A DNA stretch of 64,000 bases from Heliocybe sulcata. Lineage: Eukaryota; Basidiomycota; Agaricomycetes; Gloeophyllales; Gloeophyllaceae. Below the pieces are notes generated by a model that was given only the letters and a program-made list of their open reading frames with translations, was not told where the DNA came from and made no database searches. Location: contig ML213506.1 in the NCBI GenBank assembly GCA_004369045.1, positions 631,512-695,511 of the forward strand. Reading direction: 5' to 3'. The position numbers and the translations under genes were made by a program. Positions within the stretch are counted from its first letter, which is position 1, and the number at the start of each line of letters is the position of its first letter. This document shows positions 25,368 to 35,336 of the stretch, in pieces.

Positions 25368-26373
25368 TGCTTTAATGCCTTTTGTATTATTGTGCCCCTC
25401 CTTTTGGAGGGGTTCTCCACCCTCGAATTGCATCAGCAAATCCTCCCGCGGCTGGTAGTGGCTTGCGGTGTTGACCATAGTTTGGTCAGACTGGTAGACA
25501 TGGCCAGCCGGTGATCAGCCGACGGTAACGACACGGTCAGACTTTCAGAAGTTGTCAACTCTACCAGTCTTGCAGAGGTCTTGTCAGCAATGGTCATACC
25601 TCCGCCACATCTTTCTAAAGATAATGCCTTAGCAACTGGCAACCGATTCTGATGGGCTGAGATCACGTGCATGTTCTGGGGTTGTGCTGTATAAAATTGA
25701 ACTTCGCCTCTCAGTAGACCGCACTATCCTCTTCTCCTTCGCCCTCCCACACCTAGTATACTTTTCTTCACCCGCCGCTGCTCTTGCCGAAGTCTCAATC
25801 AGTCTCGGGTCACAAACGGCACTAGGAGAACATCCGGTAAGCTCCTCATAGTAGCTCCCTCACCTTCGCCCATTCTGACTATTGCTTGATAGCCCGCCAT
25901 GTTGTCAAGTCCGGAAATATTGTAGGATGAAATATTTGGGAACAGTTGGGTTCCTGTTTGCCGCGGTAAGTCGCACTTTGCATGTATTCAGGGAATGTGC
26001 TCATAGATTGTCCGCATCCGTCTCTAGCTCAAGTGCATTGATAGAGCAACGTGTCGTGAGCCGGGCGCCGGTTGAGGACGACGGCGACGTTTAGTTTAAC
26101 TACCGTATTGTAGCATAGCCAATTGCAGTAATAAATATTAATTATCATGATCATGATTATATGGTTCAGAAAAGGCACCCGATAATCCGAAGAAATACAC
26201 AATTATATATATGGCGTGATTCGAACAGTCATTTTGTGGCAATCTGCACAAGACTGACAGGTCTTGTACATATTTCCGAGGTCTGACAAGTTATCCCACC
26301 AGCATGTAATCACTTATCATTGACTAGTAAGACTTACAGATATTTTACGTCTGACACCTCTGATCATCAGTTG
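25368..26373. other. Gene-poor stretch
   Basis: About 1 kb with no supported coding region. The last part is AT-rich and contains a 14-bp perfect palindrome ATCATGATCATGAT at 26144-26157. It may be decayed transposon sequence joined to the helicase fragment on its right, but no ends or repeats prove this. Confidence 0.45.
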
Positions 26374-26986
26374 TCACCGGATGGTCATAACCGGCCGAAT
26401 TTGCTGATGCAGAAGCCGTATCATTATCTGCCCGGAGGTTCTCGACAGTGCCACATAAATATTGAGGAGGCTCAGCCTGCCAGTCGGCGGGATGTGGTAT
26501 CCACGATCACACATGTGGCACAAACTAGTAGGGCCTTTCACTCTGTAATCTGTGAAAGCAGATGCTGGTGTAATTGGACACTGTTGTGGACACACAGTGC
26601 GCATAACTTTATCCTGCTCCAACTTCGTGATATTGACACGGAACGTGTGCGTAGTACATACTGATTTCCGCCGGCCGGATTACAGACTCTTCAAGGCCAG
26701 GCAGATACTTGAGCTTAACAATTGGCTGGTCCGCATGCCCTGATTCATCGGGTGGCAGAATTTCTTCCATAACCTCTCCTGCTCCGTTTGTGATGTTGAG
26801 GTCCATCTTGACATTCTGCGTGACCATGACCTTCATATCAACTGCTAATTCAGTAAGCTCCGGCAATTCATTACACTTGCTCTTTCTCTTTTCCAGTGTT
26901 TTTCCTCACGGCAACAGCAATATTTCTTTTCTTTTGTATTGAGTGGTTGACCTTTGGTTGTATCCTCTGCATGCAGATGCATCGAT
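26374..26986 (-). pseudogene. Broken Pif1/Helitron-type DNA helicase, C-terminal fragment
   Basis: Minus-strand segments match the C-terminal part of Pif1-like helicases of the kind carried by fungal Helitrons. In order: AVRKNTGKEKEQV (near 26900), ELAVDMKVMVTQNVKMDLNI with TNGAGEVMEEILPPDE (26866-26720), then in another frame QCPITPASAFTDYRVKGPT and PPTGRLSLLNIYVALSRTSG (26580-26430). The last two are the family's final motifs (TDY-x-x-QGxT and YVALSR). The Gln of QGQT is replaced. At least two frame changes separate these blocks, so the copy is dead. The upstream part would lie in the assembly gap. No Rep domain or Helitron ends can be seen, so a decayed host Pif1-like gene is possible. Confidence 0.72.
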
Positions 26987-27375
26987 NNNNNNNNNNNNNN
27001 NNNNNNNNNNNNNNNNNNNNNNNNNNNNNNNNNNNNNNNNNNNNNNNNNNNNNNNNNNNNNNNNNNNNNNNNNNNNNNNNNNNNNNNNNNNNNNNNNNNN
27101 NNNNNNNNNNNNNNNNNNNNNNNNNNNNNNNNNNNNNNNNNNNNNNNNNNNNNNNNNNNNNNNNNNNNNNNNNNNNNNNNNNNNNNNNNNNNNNNNNNNN
27201 NNNNNNNNNNNNNNNNNNNNNNNNNNNNNNNNNNNNNNNNNNNNNNNNNNNNNNNNNNNNNNNNNNNNNNNNNNNNNNNNNNNNNNNNNNNNNNNNNNNN
27301 NNNNNNNNNNNNNNNNNNNNNNNNNNNNNNNNNNNNNNNNNNNNNNNNNNNNNNNNNNNNNNNNNNNNNNNNNNN
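26987..27375. other. Assembly gap (389 N)
   Basis: A run of N. It directly abuts the helicase fragment, so the gap is probably caused by a repeat. Confidence 1.
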
Positions 27376-28021
27376 AAATTGAAGAAACCTTCAGCTGACA
27401 TTCACAGGGTGGACATTTTTTTGCTCCATGTCTCATCACCCCGCACCAACCCATTGTCATTCCGCGAAAGAAGAAGAGTGCCCCCGGCGAGACCCATGGA
27501 CATTGGAGTCACCTTCGGAGAGGACCAGGCATTCTTAAATGGTATGCATAATGTAGCTATCAATCCTTCGTGATCGCGGTGCTCGTCCGCCTTACACTCT
27601 CTAGTATTGTGGCCAATAATCCATATTCCGTATAGTACTTACTGTAACTTTAAGTATATACTTGGCCTAATCTAGAACCGTGCATAATGATGCTGTCTAT
27701 TCTTTGTCTCTACACCACTGTATATCAGCAGTGCTTTCCCTGTTATGACAATAGTTTTGCTTTGTACTTCAAAGGAGGGGTCAGTTACCGACGGCAGTCG
27801 GAGCTTCCCAAGTTATTGGATTGACAGGCAATTGCATTCACCATTGTCTCATAGAATTCTCGCTGTGGCGCCGACTATTTGTTCTGGCTTGGAGTCATGG
27901 GCTGTGGTCTGGTCGCTTAGGTAAGCATGATCGTTACGGCGTGGGAATCTATCAGCAGAGTGATATCTTACCGAAGGTCTTACGCTACGAGCTCTATTAA
28001 CAACCACATTGTTCGCCCGTT
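27376..28021. other. Intergenic sequence between the gap and the F-box gene
   Basis: About 650 bp. One plus-strand frame runs out of the gap to 27573 without recognisable homology. The rest, AT-rich in the middle, should include the F-box gene promoter. Confidence 0.45.
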
Positions 28022-29893
28022 ATGTCTGCGGTAAGTCCTTTGCCGTCGCCTCTCCTACCCTGCACTCACCTGCACGACTCTCAGCACAAGGTCAACGAGC
28101 ATATCAAGCGAGAAATCAAGGCGCAGAAACATGAACTCCATGAGCTGGACAGGCAGATAAATGAACGTATCAAGGAGCTATCCAAGCTTCGCTCACAGCG
28201 CAATGGCATCACACCCATTTCGAAGCTACCGCCAGAGGTCCTCACACAAATCTTCAGCATCTGCTCACAGATGGAGCCCTTCGGCCCGCCCTACCCGTAT
28301 GGCCCAACTACTCCTCCTTGGATCAAGATCACCCACGTATGCAGGCATTGGCGGGAGATTGCCTTGAACTGCTCCTCTCTCTGGCATGTAATCGAATTCA
28401 TCTCGCCAAGATGGACCGCAGAGATGCTGAAGAGGTCGAAGAACGCGCCGCTCGTCGTGAAGGCGGACCTCACTTACCGCGCTCCGAGCTTCGGGATGAC
28501 CGTAAAGCAAGCCCTTGACCACGTCCATCGGATAAAGGACCTTGACCTGACCGCACCACAACAGACGCTGGCCATGCTCAGCGATACGTTGGCGCGACCG
28601 GCCCCGTTTCTTGAGTCGCTGCGTTTAAGCAGCCAACGAGTCAGCGCGTACATGGATACTGTCTACCGCATTCCCGACTCCCTATTCAAGGCTACAGCGC
28701 CTCGTCTGCGCTGTCTGGAGCTCGTCAACTGCGAGATCGACTGGAATTCTGTCTTCCTCACTAACCTCACTCATCTGCATATCGAGAAATCTCACGCGAG
28801 CGATCCCGGTCGTCCTACGATGGCTCAGTTCTTGAAAGTGCTCAGCAGTACCCCCGACCTGCAGTCCCTACGCTTGAAACACGCTGCTCCTTATGATCCC
28901 TATGATTTTACAGGTGACATCGATCACGTTGACCTCCCTCTGCTCTCAAAGGCGCTCGTCAATGACCGCCCAGAGTACACTGCCGGTGTTCTCAGCAGGC
29001 TGAACATGCCACACGACGTCAAGCTCAAACTGGACTGCAAAGCGACGTCTGGCAAGGAGAACACTCTCGAGCAGGTACTTGCTGTCGTGGGAAAGTACCG
29101 GTTGCGAGAGGTTGAAGAGAGGACGCACCTCGAGAGTCTTCGCATCATGATCGAGTATGGCAGTCTTCAGGTTATCGGGGGATCTATGCAGGAGACTTGC
29201 ATCCCCACGCTCGCAGCTCTATACCCCCATATGACGGCTGCAGTTCCCCAGGTTGACTTGATCCTGACATGGCCTGGCGGTCCAGCCAACGAGCGCACAA
29301 GGTCGATTCTCTCCCTCGTCAGTGCCAGCTTGGACCTGCACGAAGTCCAGTCACTCCACGTCTACAGCTCCGAGCCCATGCCCGTTGAGAGTTGGTCTGC
29401 GACGTTTGCGAAGCTCACGAAGCTCAGGTCGCTGAAGATAAATGGCTACCGGTGCTCGACACTGATCGAGTGTTTTGCGCGCTCGACACCGGTTAGTCGC
29501 CCACAGCGCGAGACGGCAACTATCATCTTCCCCGAGCTGAGGACCATCTCGATGAACGACGCTGACTTCTCGGAGCGTCTGCCGGAGAACATGGAGGTCG
29601 ACGTGTTCTCTGCGTTCCGGGACTGGCTGGAGTTCCGCATGCTGAGGGAAGTACCCGTGGATAACATCACGCTGGCGAACTGCACGCATATCTCGGAGGC
29701 CAAGGTGGCGGAGCTGCAGCAGCGGATCGCGGGCATGGTTTTGTGGGACGGCGTCGATCGGCAGCTGAGCGATGACGAGGGGTCCTTGGATGACTGGCAC
29801 TACACCGGGGGCACGTACGGATTTGGTGTATCAGATGATGATGTAGACTTCGACGTCAATGACGTCGAGGCGATATTTGGATTCCCCTTCTGA
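28022..29893 (+). CDS. F-box domain protein
   Basis: A substrate adaptor of an SCF ubiquitin ligase, by analogy. The frame is open from 28022 to 29893 (623 aa), but codons 4-21 look like a 54-nt intron (GTAAGT at 28031, CAG at 28082-28084). Splicing gives MSAHKVNEHIKREIKAQ and 605 aa. An N-terminal coiled coil (residues 3-45) leads into the F-box ISKLPPEVLTQIFSICSQ, and then WIKITHVCRHWREIALNCSSLWH, the usual pattern of the large Agaricomycete F-box family. The remaining ~480 residues contain leucine-rich-like segments (LRSLKINGY) without clear repeats. The C-terminus is acidic. Members of this family expand fast in mushrooms and their substrates are mostly unknown. Confidence 0.85.
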   Translation: MSAVSPLPSPLLPCTHLHDSQHKVNEHIKREIKAQKHELHELDRQINERIKELSKLRSQRNGITPISKLPPEVLTQIFSICSQMEPFGPPYPYGPTTPPWIKITHVCRHWREIALNCSSLWHVIEFISPRWTAEMLKRSKNAPLVVKADLTYRAPSFGMTVKQALDHVHRIKDLDLTAPQQTLAMLSDTLARPAPFLESLRLSSQRVSAYMDTVYRIPDSLFKATAPRLRCLELVNCEIDWNSVFLTNLTHLHIEKSHASDPGRPTMAQFLKVLSSTPDLQSLRLKHAAPYDPYDFTGDIDHVDLPLLSKALVNDRPEYTAGVLSRLNMPHDVKLKLDCKATSGKENTLEQVLAVVGKYRLREVEERTHLESLRIMIEYGSLQVIGGSMQETCIPTLAALYPHMTAAVPQVDLILTWPGGPANERTRSILSLVSASLDLHEVQSLHVYSSEPMPVESWSATFAKLTKLRSLKINGYRCSTLIECFARSTPVSRPQRETATIIFPELRTISMNDADFSERLPENMEVDVFSAFRDWLEFRMLREVPVDNITLANCTHISEAKVAELQQRIAGMVLWDGVDRQLSDDEGSLDDWHYTGGTYGFGVSDDDVDFDVNDVEAIFGFPF

Positions 29894-30155
29894 TTTGCAC
29901 GCTCTCCGTTCCGCCTTGTATTAATGTTTCTCGTAAGATATGCTGATGTAAACGTATACATATTGTTGTTTATGGCTCAATGATTTCCTGCGCCCATCAG
30001 ATTTGCATGCGAATAAAATGCAGAGTGTCGGTGAGTGGAATGCAATTTTTGATTTGCTGCCAATAAATACAATACAAGTTGCTACACTGTTAACCCTATT
30101 CATACACATCACTCGTCCATCAAGCGGTGTGAGTGTCACCCAATATTGCCGGAAC

Positions 30156-31695
30156 TTAACGCTGGCCATCTGAAGGCAAGAATTAGCGGGTGCTTTTCAT
30201 GACAACACGACGTTATCAACTTACAAGCCTTGGACTCGTACTTGCCGATACCGACGATGATGTTGGCCGGCTCCTGAGGCTTGTCGTTGAAGAAGTTCTC
30301 CAGGATGGTCTTGGTTCCCGACGCGTAGCGGGCCTGAGCATCCAAGGTCGTTCCGGAGTAGTGAGGAACCATGCCGTTACCTCCACCAACGGGGTTCTTC
30401 ATCGTCCTCCATGGGTGGTCCTTGGGTGCGGGTTGCACATTCTACAACCGGATAATGTCAGTTGAATATACAATATGGAGGCATATCGAGGGATACTTAC
30501 CCAGACATCACCGGAGTAGCCGTTAATCTGACCAGACTTGAGGGCGGCAGCGATGGCGTCCTTGTCGCAGATAGCACCACGGGCAGTGTTGACGATCCAC
30601 GCACCCTTCTTGACGTGCTTCAGGAGCTCAGCGTTGACCAAGCCGCGGGTACCCTCATGAAGCGGGCAGTTGACGGTGATGACATCGCACTGAGAGACGA
30701 AGTCCTTCAGGTCGTCAATGCGGCGGACTCCAACAGTCTTGGCAGCATCTGAACATGGATACCAGTCAGTGATTGACGCAGGAGGACTGGACAAGACGGC
30801 GACGAACCGGCTGGTAATGCGTTGTAGTCGTAGTAGAGGAGCTCCTTGCAGTTGAACGGCAGCAGACGCTGCAGGACGCGATAGCCGATACGGCCAGCAC
30901 CGATGGTGCCCACAACCTTGCCCTCCAAGTCGAACGCGTTCCGCGCAACCTCGGAGACCATCCAGTCGCCGCGCTCGATCATCTGTCAAATACCCGGGCC
31001 TCTCAGCAAATATGCTCATGACGCAATCAAAAAGTTCGACAAACCTCGTGAGCGGGGACAAAGTTCCTCACGAGGAGAAGGATGGACATGACAACGTGCT
31101 CGGCGACGGAGACGACATTGGATCCAGTGACCTCAAGTACCTGGATCTTGCGCTCGACACAAGCATTCAGGTCAATGTGGTCTGAACCAACACCAGCCGT
31201 AACACAAAGCTTAAGGTTCTTCGCCTGCGCAGCAAGTTGCTTCCATTAATACGCGGTCACATCGCACAGCTCCGACTTACCTTCGAGACGAGATCACCAG
31301 TGAGATAGCCGGGGTGGAAGGGGGTCGTAATCAGGATGTCGGCCTAGATCATCGGAATCGGATGTTAACATCGATAAGATATGATGGAAAGGTTCAAACG
31401 TACATCGACGATGTTCTTCTGGAAGACACTGTCGGGGCCCTCCTTGTCATCGGTGACCTGGGCAGACAACCGGTGAGCGCAGATAATAGGAGGCGCACGG
31501 AGTCTGAGACGTACGACGAACTCATGGCCCTGTTTCTCCAACCACTCACGGATACCAAGCTGGTTCTCGATGGTGCCGAGGAGACGGGGCTCCTGCTGAG
31601 CAGCGGCGCCTCCCTTGTATAAGATAGCGAGAACCTAGACGCTACATATGAGCATCATCACACTCGTGAGACCTCTCAGAGACACTCACCTTCAT
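30156..31695 (-). CDS. FDH1: NAD-dependent formate dehydrogenase
   Basis: Oxidises formate to CO2 with NAD+; in wood- and litter-decay fungi it removes formate arising from oxalate and C1 metabolism. Exons on the minus strand: 31690-31695, 31515-31634, 31404-31457, 31281-31343, 31045-31224, 30808-30982, 30501-30748, 30225-30441, 30156-30169 (358 aa, standard length). The first exon is just ATG AAG. Motifs: [10 protein letters not shown] (substrate side), [34 protein letters not shown] (NAD binding), [25 protein letters not shown], and the catalytic His in [13 protein letters not shown]. The end KYESKAYGQR is typical. No mitochondrial targeting sequence is seen, so it should be cytosolic. Confidence 0.96.
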
Positions 31696-32637
31696 ATCGA
31701 TTAGATCAGAAACAGCGGACAGGCTCGGTGTGCTCAACTAGGATGCACCGCAGCCCTTTATATAGGCGTCATGCGCTGGACAGTGTGGGATGAGGAGAAG
31801 CATCAGCTGACTGAGCCTAGCGTCCCGAGATCGAACTTGGGAATGGACGGCTATGTCGGGTATTTCTTCCATACGGGCCATAGATAACCCATCTGCCCGA
31901 GCGCTGCTTGACTGATCATCGTGCGCGTCTCCTGGAGTGCCGCTTCGCACAGGCAGAAGAGTCGGCGATCGGATGAGGTCACGTGCCCAGTGGCGATACA
32001 TTTATCGCACCCATCAGACCTGCATGTTCTGTTCAGCAGAGGACTTACCATTGACCCTTCCAGCGGAACGTCATTCCCAAGTAATCCCGCCGCAGGCTAC
32101 GATTCAGCCACCAACGCCGGAAATAGGTACGGACCGCTATCCATTCGTGACTGATCCCTCGGTGAGAGAGGAAGACAGGGCGGGCTTCCGACCATTGTGT
32201 CTCGTGGAAGCCCGGAAGCTGTACGTGCGCGGTTCTGTCAGCAACGGCGGGAAGGATAACAAATACCAGGAAATTCAGCAAGTTTTAGGACGAGGCCGGG
32301 ACGGGAAGAAACGGTTGTTTGACGTTACAGGAGCTGCGCCGAATCGGCGAGCGCCACGGGTGTAGGTAGCTGCACCAGCCGGAGGCATGTCATGTCCTTC
32401 AAAGGAACGAAGCCGGAAGTCGGCAAATGGCCAGCGCTGATTCAGAGACGCCTGAGCTGCTCATACTTGGAACTAACGCTCGCACGTAAATGCATTAGGC
32501 CGTTCTCTTTACTAGTAGAATTATCAGGTGCCTGCCTCGAGACGGGGTTCGTGAGATGGGCGCCCACTAAAGAACGTGTCACGTACTACAAAGTTCATAG
32601 TCTCGTGTCCACTCTAACCACCTGAGACAGCACTTAG
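31696..32637. other. Upstream region of formate dehydrogenase (942 bp)
   Basis: Lies between the FDH start and the ERD1 stop, both minus strand. A CACGTG element (ggtcacgtgccc, about 31978-31989) lies ~285 bp upstream of FDH. A few short frames without homology occur. The TATATAGG-like element tttatatagg near 31755 on + reads cctatataaa on minus and is about 60 bp upstream of the FDH start, a plausible TATA box. Confidence 0.5.
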
Positions 32638-34229
32638 TCAGCTCTCAAGCTCAGCCTCTTCCCCATTCGGCGACACCAATTCGTATTCTTCCGCGTCGTA
32701 GCTGCTGACTGGGGACCCCTTGTATCCTCCTTCGTCCGTCCTGCTCCTCACGACCTCCCATTCCACCCGGATGAAAACCCACATCCACCGCCGCAAGATC
32801 TCCGCCATCTCGAGCCAGAATATGACGACGCTGCCTTCCGAGTATGAATGCAGATGACTGGAAAGTTTGGCAGACCACGTTAAACGTAGGACGAGGTTGA
32901 GGAAGATGATTAACGGATACACAGGGAGGGGGTATAATAGTGATGGCCGGAGTCCATAGGGATATGGACGGCCATGTCGGGAAGGTAACAAAGGGCGGTC
33001 AACTCCTTCTTCCCTTCCCGATGTGACTGAGGGCGTGGTATTGCTAGTAATCGACGCGGATCTCGAATGCAGGGACGGTAGAATCAGGGGCCTTGGCACA
33101 CGAGTGTTGTGGTTCCTCGAAGATTCGATCTTCAAAAGGTCAAGACCCCAATCGTTCGTTAGATCCCACCAGAATGAATACAGGGAGTTGACTAGGGCAG
33201 ATAATAGCCTGAGGTCATGCGTGAACAAGGTCAAGTCACATGAATACCATGGGTACTCACCATAGTCGGAATAGTTGATGCTCTCCGTGCCAAGCCTCTT
33301 TCACGACTTCCTCGCCTTTTTCTGCTACAAGTTCATTCACCACCAGCCGCTGGGCCGCTGAAAGAAAGATGACAGGGAAGGAGGTCGCATATTTTAAGGC
33401 ATTGTATAGGGGACGCCGACTAACATTTCCTGGGAAACAGTAGTCGATGAGACATTGGCGAAGTCTAATAGCGTACGGTACGCTAGTAAGAATGAATGAC
33501 GATCAATCTTGCTTCCTAGCTTGTTCTATGGCCAATAACACACCTCATTAGTACAGGCAGAACCCATTTTGATGATCCATTTTGTGGCGGCAACTCAAGG
33601 ATACTGTTCCCAGGCCATAGCATACATAGCGATAGCCAGATATCTCCGAAGACTTTGGCGAAAGAGGTTAAGACATCGGCAAAGACAATGTCAGAGAAGT
33701 AGGTAGCTCGGCCAGACGAGGGAAATATGCATCTGCGCAGTGACCTATATTGACCACGGCGTCGGCGTCAAGGGATTAAAGAGTGTTGGAATCCATCTCA
33801 CAGAAGAAAGGCATCGCGCTCACGTTTCTGGAGAACGTCAAAAGGACTTGCGAGGAAGAGGAGGACGCATAGACATGCTAGACCGGGAATGAACTTGAAT
33901 ACGTCAACTAGTAGGGGGTCGTTGTGGGTAGAAAGGCGGAATATGCACCAGGCGAGGAAGCACCATGAAGAGTAGGATATAAAGAGGCGATAAACGGGTG
34001 CGTAGAATGAGTACCGCGGCTGCACGTGGCGGTCGATGGGTAGCGGACTCAGAACGTGTCCTCCATGTCCGGTAAAGCTAAACGCGCCAGAGATGTCGAT
34101 TCCAAGCAGAGTGAGACCGTGCAAGTTCGTCGCCCACCCGAGAATGCCCAGACCGACTAGGACGAGGACGCGGAAAGGCAGCGGGAAAGATACGGCAGAG
34201 GATATTTCATCGTCGACGAAGTCGTCCAT
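32638..34229 (-). CDS. ERD1: ERD1-like EXS-domain membrane protein
   Basis: Golgi membrane protein of the EXS family; yeast Erd1 is needed to retain ER proteins, recycle Golgi glycosyltransferases and export phosphate from the Golgi. Exons on the minus strand: 33802-34229, 33544-33732, 33261-33464, 32638-33208 (463 aa). Several hydrophobic helices are visible, including FRVLVLVGLGILGWATNL and FIPGLACLCVLLFLASPFDV. EXS signatures: KRERDAFLL, RATYFSDIVFADVLTSFAKV, IDYCFPGNVSRRPLYNALKY, LVNSLYSFWWDLTNDWGL and, near the C-terminus, EMAEILRRWMWVFIRVEWE. The start MDDFVDDEISS is the first ATG of the first exon. It shares a 226-bp divergent promoter with SNU23. Confidence 0.9.
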
Positions 34230-34455
34230 ATTTTTGCGTCTATATCGCCTGCATGGATTGCTTGCAGGCTGCCAGGGGTGCAAGAGCTATGGCGGTGGTC
34301 GTGACAGACGGTTCAAAAGAGAGTTTGCAGCGCAAACCGGTGCCAATACGCGAGAACGTGGCACCGGGTCTCCTCGCGTCTCCCAGTCCGGTGGTTGATC
34401 ACCTTGCCCTCGTACTGCCACAGTACTCTGGGACTGGACTCCAAATACTTACGGA
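34230..34455. promoter_or_regulatory. Divergent promoter region, ERD1 / SNU23
   Basis: 226 bp between two start codons pointing away from each other. Both promoters and leaders must lie here; no TATA box is seen. Confidence 0.5.
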
Positions 34456-35236
34456 ATGGCAGAGAAAACTGGTGCTCAAGGATCAAAGGTGCCGACAGCA
34501 GACTTTAGGAAAAAATGGGACAAGGAAGAGTATGCCGAGAAGGCCAGGAAACGCGACCAGGAGGAGAAGGAGCGGATGCAGGAGAATGAGGAGCGTACAA
34601 AGCAGGGTGAGATGGTTATATTGATTTTACTGCATCCAAACAATGCGCTGACGAGTGTATGTCAGGAAAGCGTCCCAGGAAGGGGCATAAGCAAGATCTT
34701 CCTAAGCCAACCGAGCTCATGAAACAGAGAGAAACGCCGCTCGACCTGGACAAGAACTTGGGGAAGACGATGGTCGTGCAGAATTCTAGCGGAAGGGGTC
34801 CGGGTGTTCCTGGTTTCTACTGCGAAGCATGTAAACGCACTTATAAGGATAGCTCAGCGTATCTCGACCACATCAACGGCAGAGCACGTAAGTCTCCACG
34901 AACTCCGCCCAGGACATGCGTTAACCAATAAACCCAACAGATCTAAGAGCACTGGGTCAGACAACACGGATAGCGCGCTCAACTGTGGAACAAGTGAGAG
35001 CGCGAATAGCCTATCTTCGAGAGAAGACGAAAGAAGCGTCCAGCGCCAAATCGTTCGATTTTGAGCAGAGGCTAGCCCAAGTGCGCGAGAAAGAGGAAGC
35101 AATACGCGCGGAAAAGAAAGCTCAGAAGAAAGCAGAGAAGGAGAAGGCCCGTGTAGAGCTCGCGCAAGAGACAGCAGCAGACGACGACATGATGAAGATG
35201 ATGGGTTTCGGTGGGTTCGGCACTTCCAAGAAATGA
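34456..35236 (+). CDS. SNU23: U4/U6.U5 tri-snRNP zinc-finger protein Snu23 (ZMAT2)
   Basis: Spliceosomal protein of the B complex. Exons: 34456-34606, 34666-34887, 34941-35236 (222 aa). The N-terminus has the family pattern TADFRKKWDKEEYAEKARKR, then KPTELMKQRETPLDLDKNLG. A U1-type C2H2 zinc finger follows: FYCEACKRTYKDSSAYLDHI, then NGRAHLRALGQTTRIARST across the last intron. A basic/acidic coiled coil and the ending DDDMMKMMGFGGFGTSKK are typical of Snu23/ZMAT2. It converges with the isoleucyl-tRNA synthetase gene, with only 100 bp between stop codons. Confidence 0.95.
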
Positions 35237-35336
35237 TCATGGATTCCCTCAAGGTCGCTTGATGACGCTGTATCATAGCACTATGTATTACAAGGCATTT
35301 TGTTCTTCTATCTACCCGATACCCTATCACCCCAAT

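Noticed and set aside
26144-26157. Perfect palindrome ATCATGATCATGAT
   Set aside because: Short, in AT-rich DNA and made of a simple ATG/ATC alternation; likely chance.
31937-32365. A 142-codon plus-strand frame upstream of FDH1
   Set aside because: No homology and no intron structure like its neighbours.
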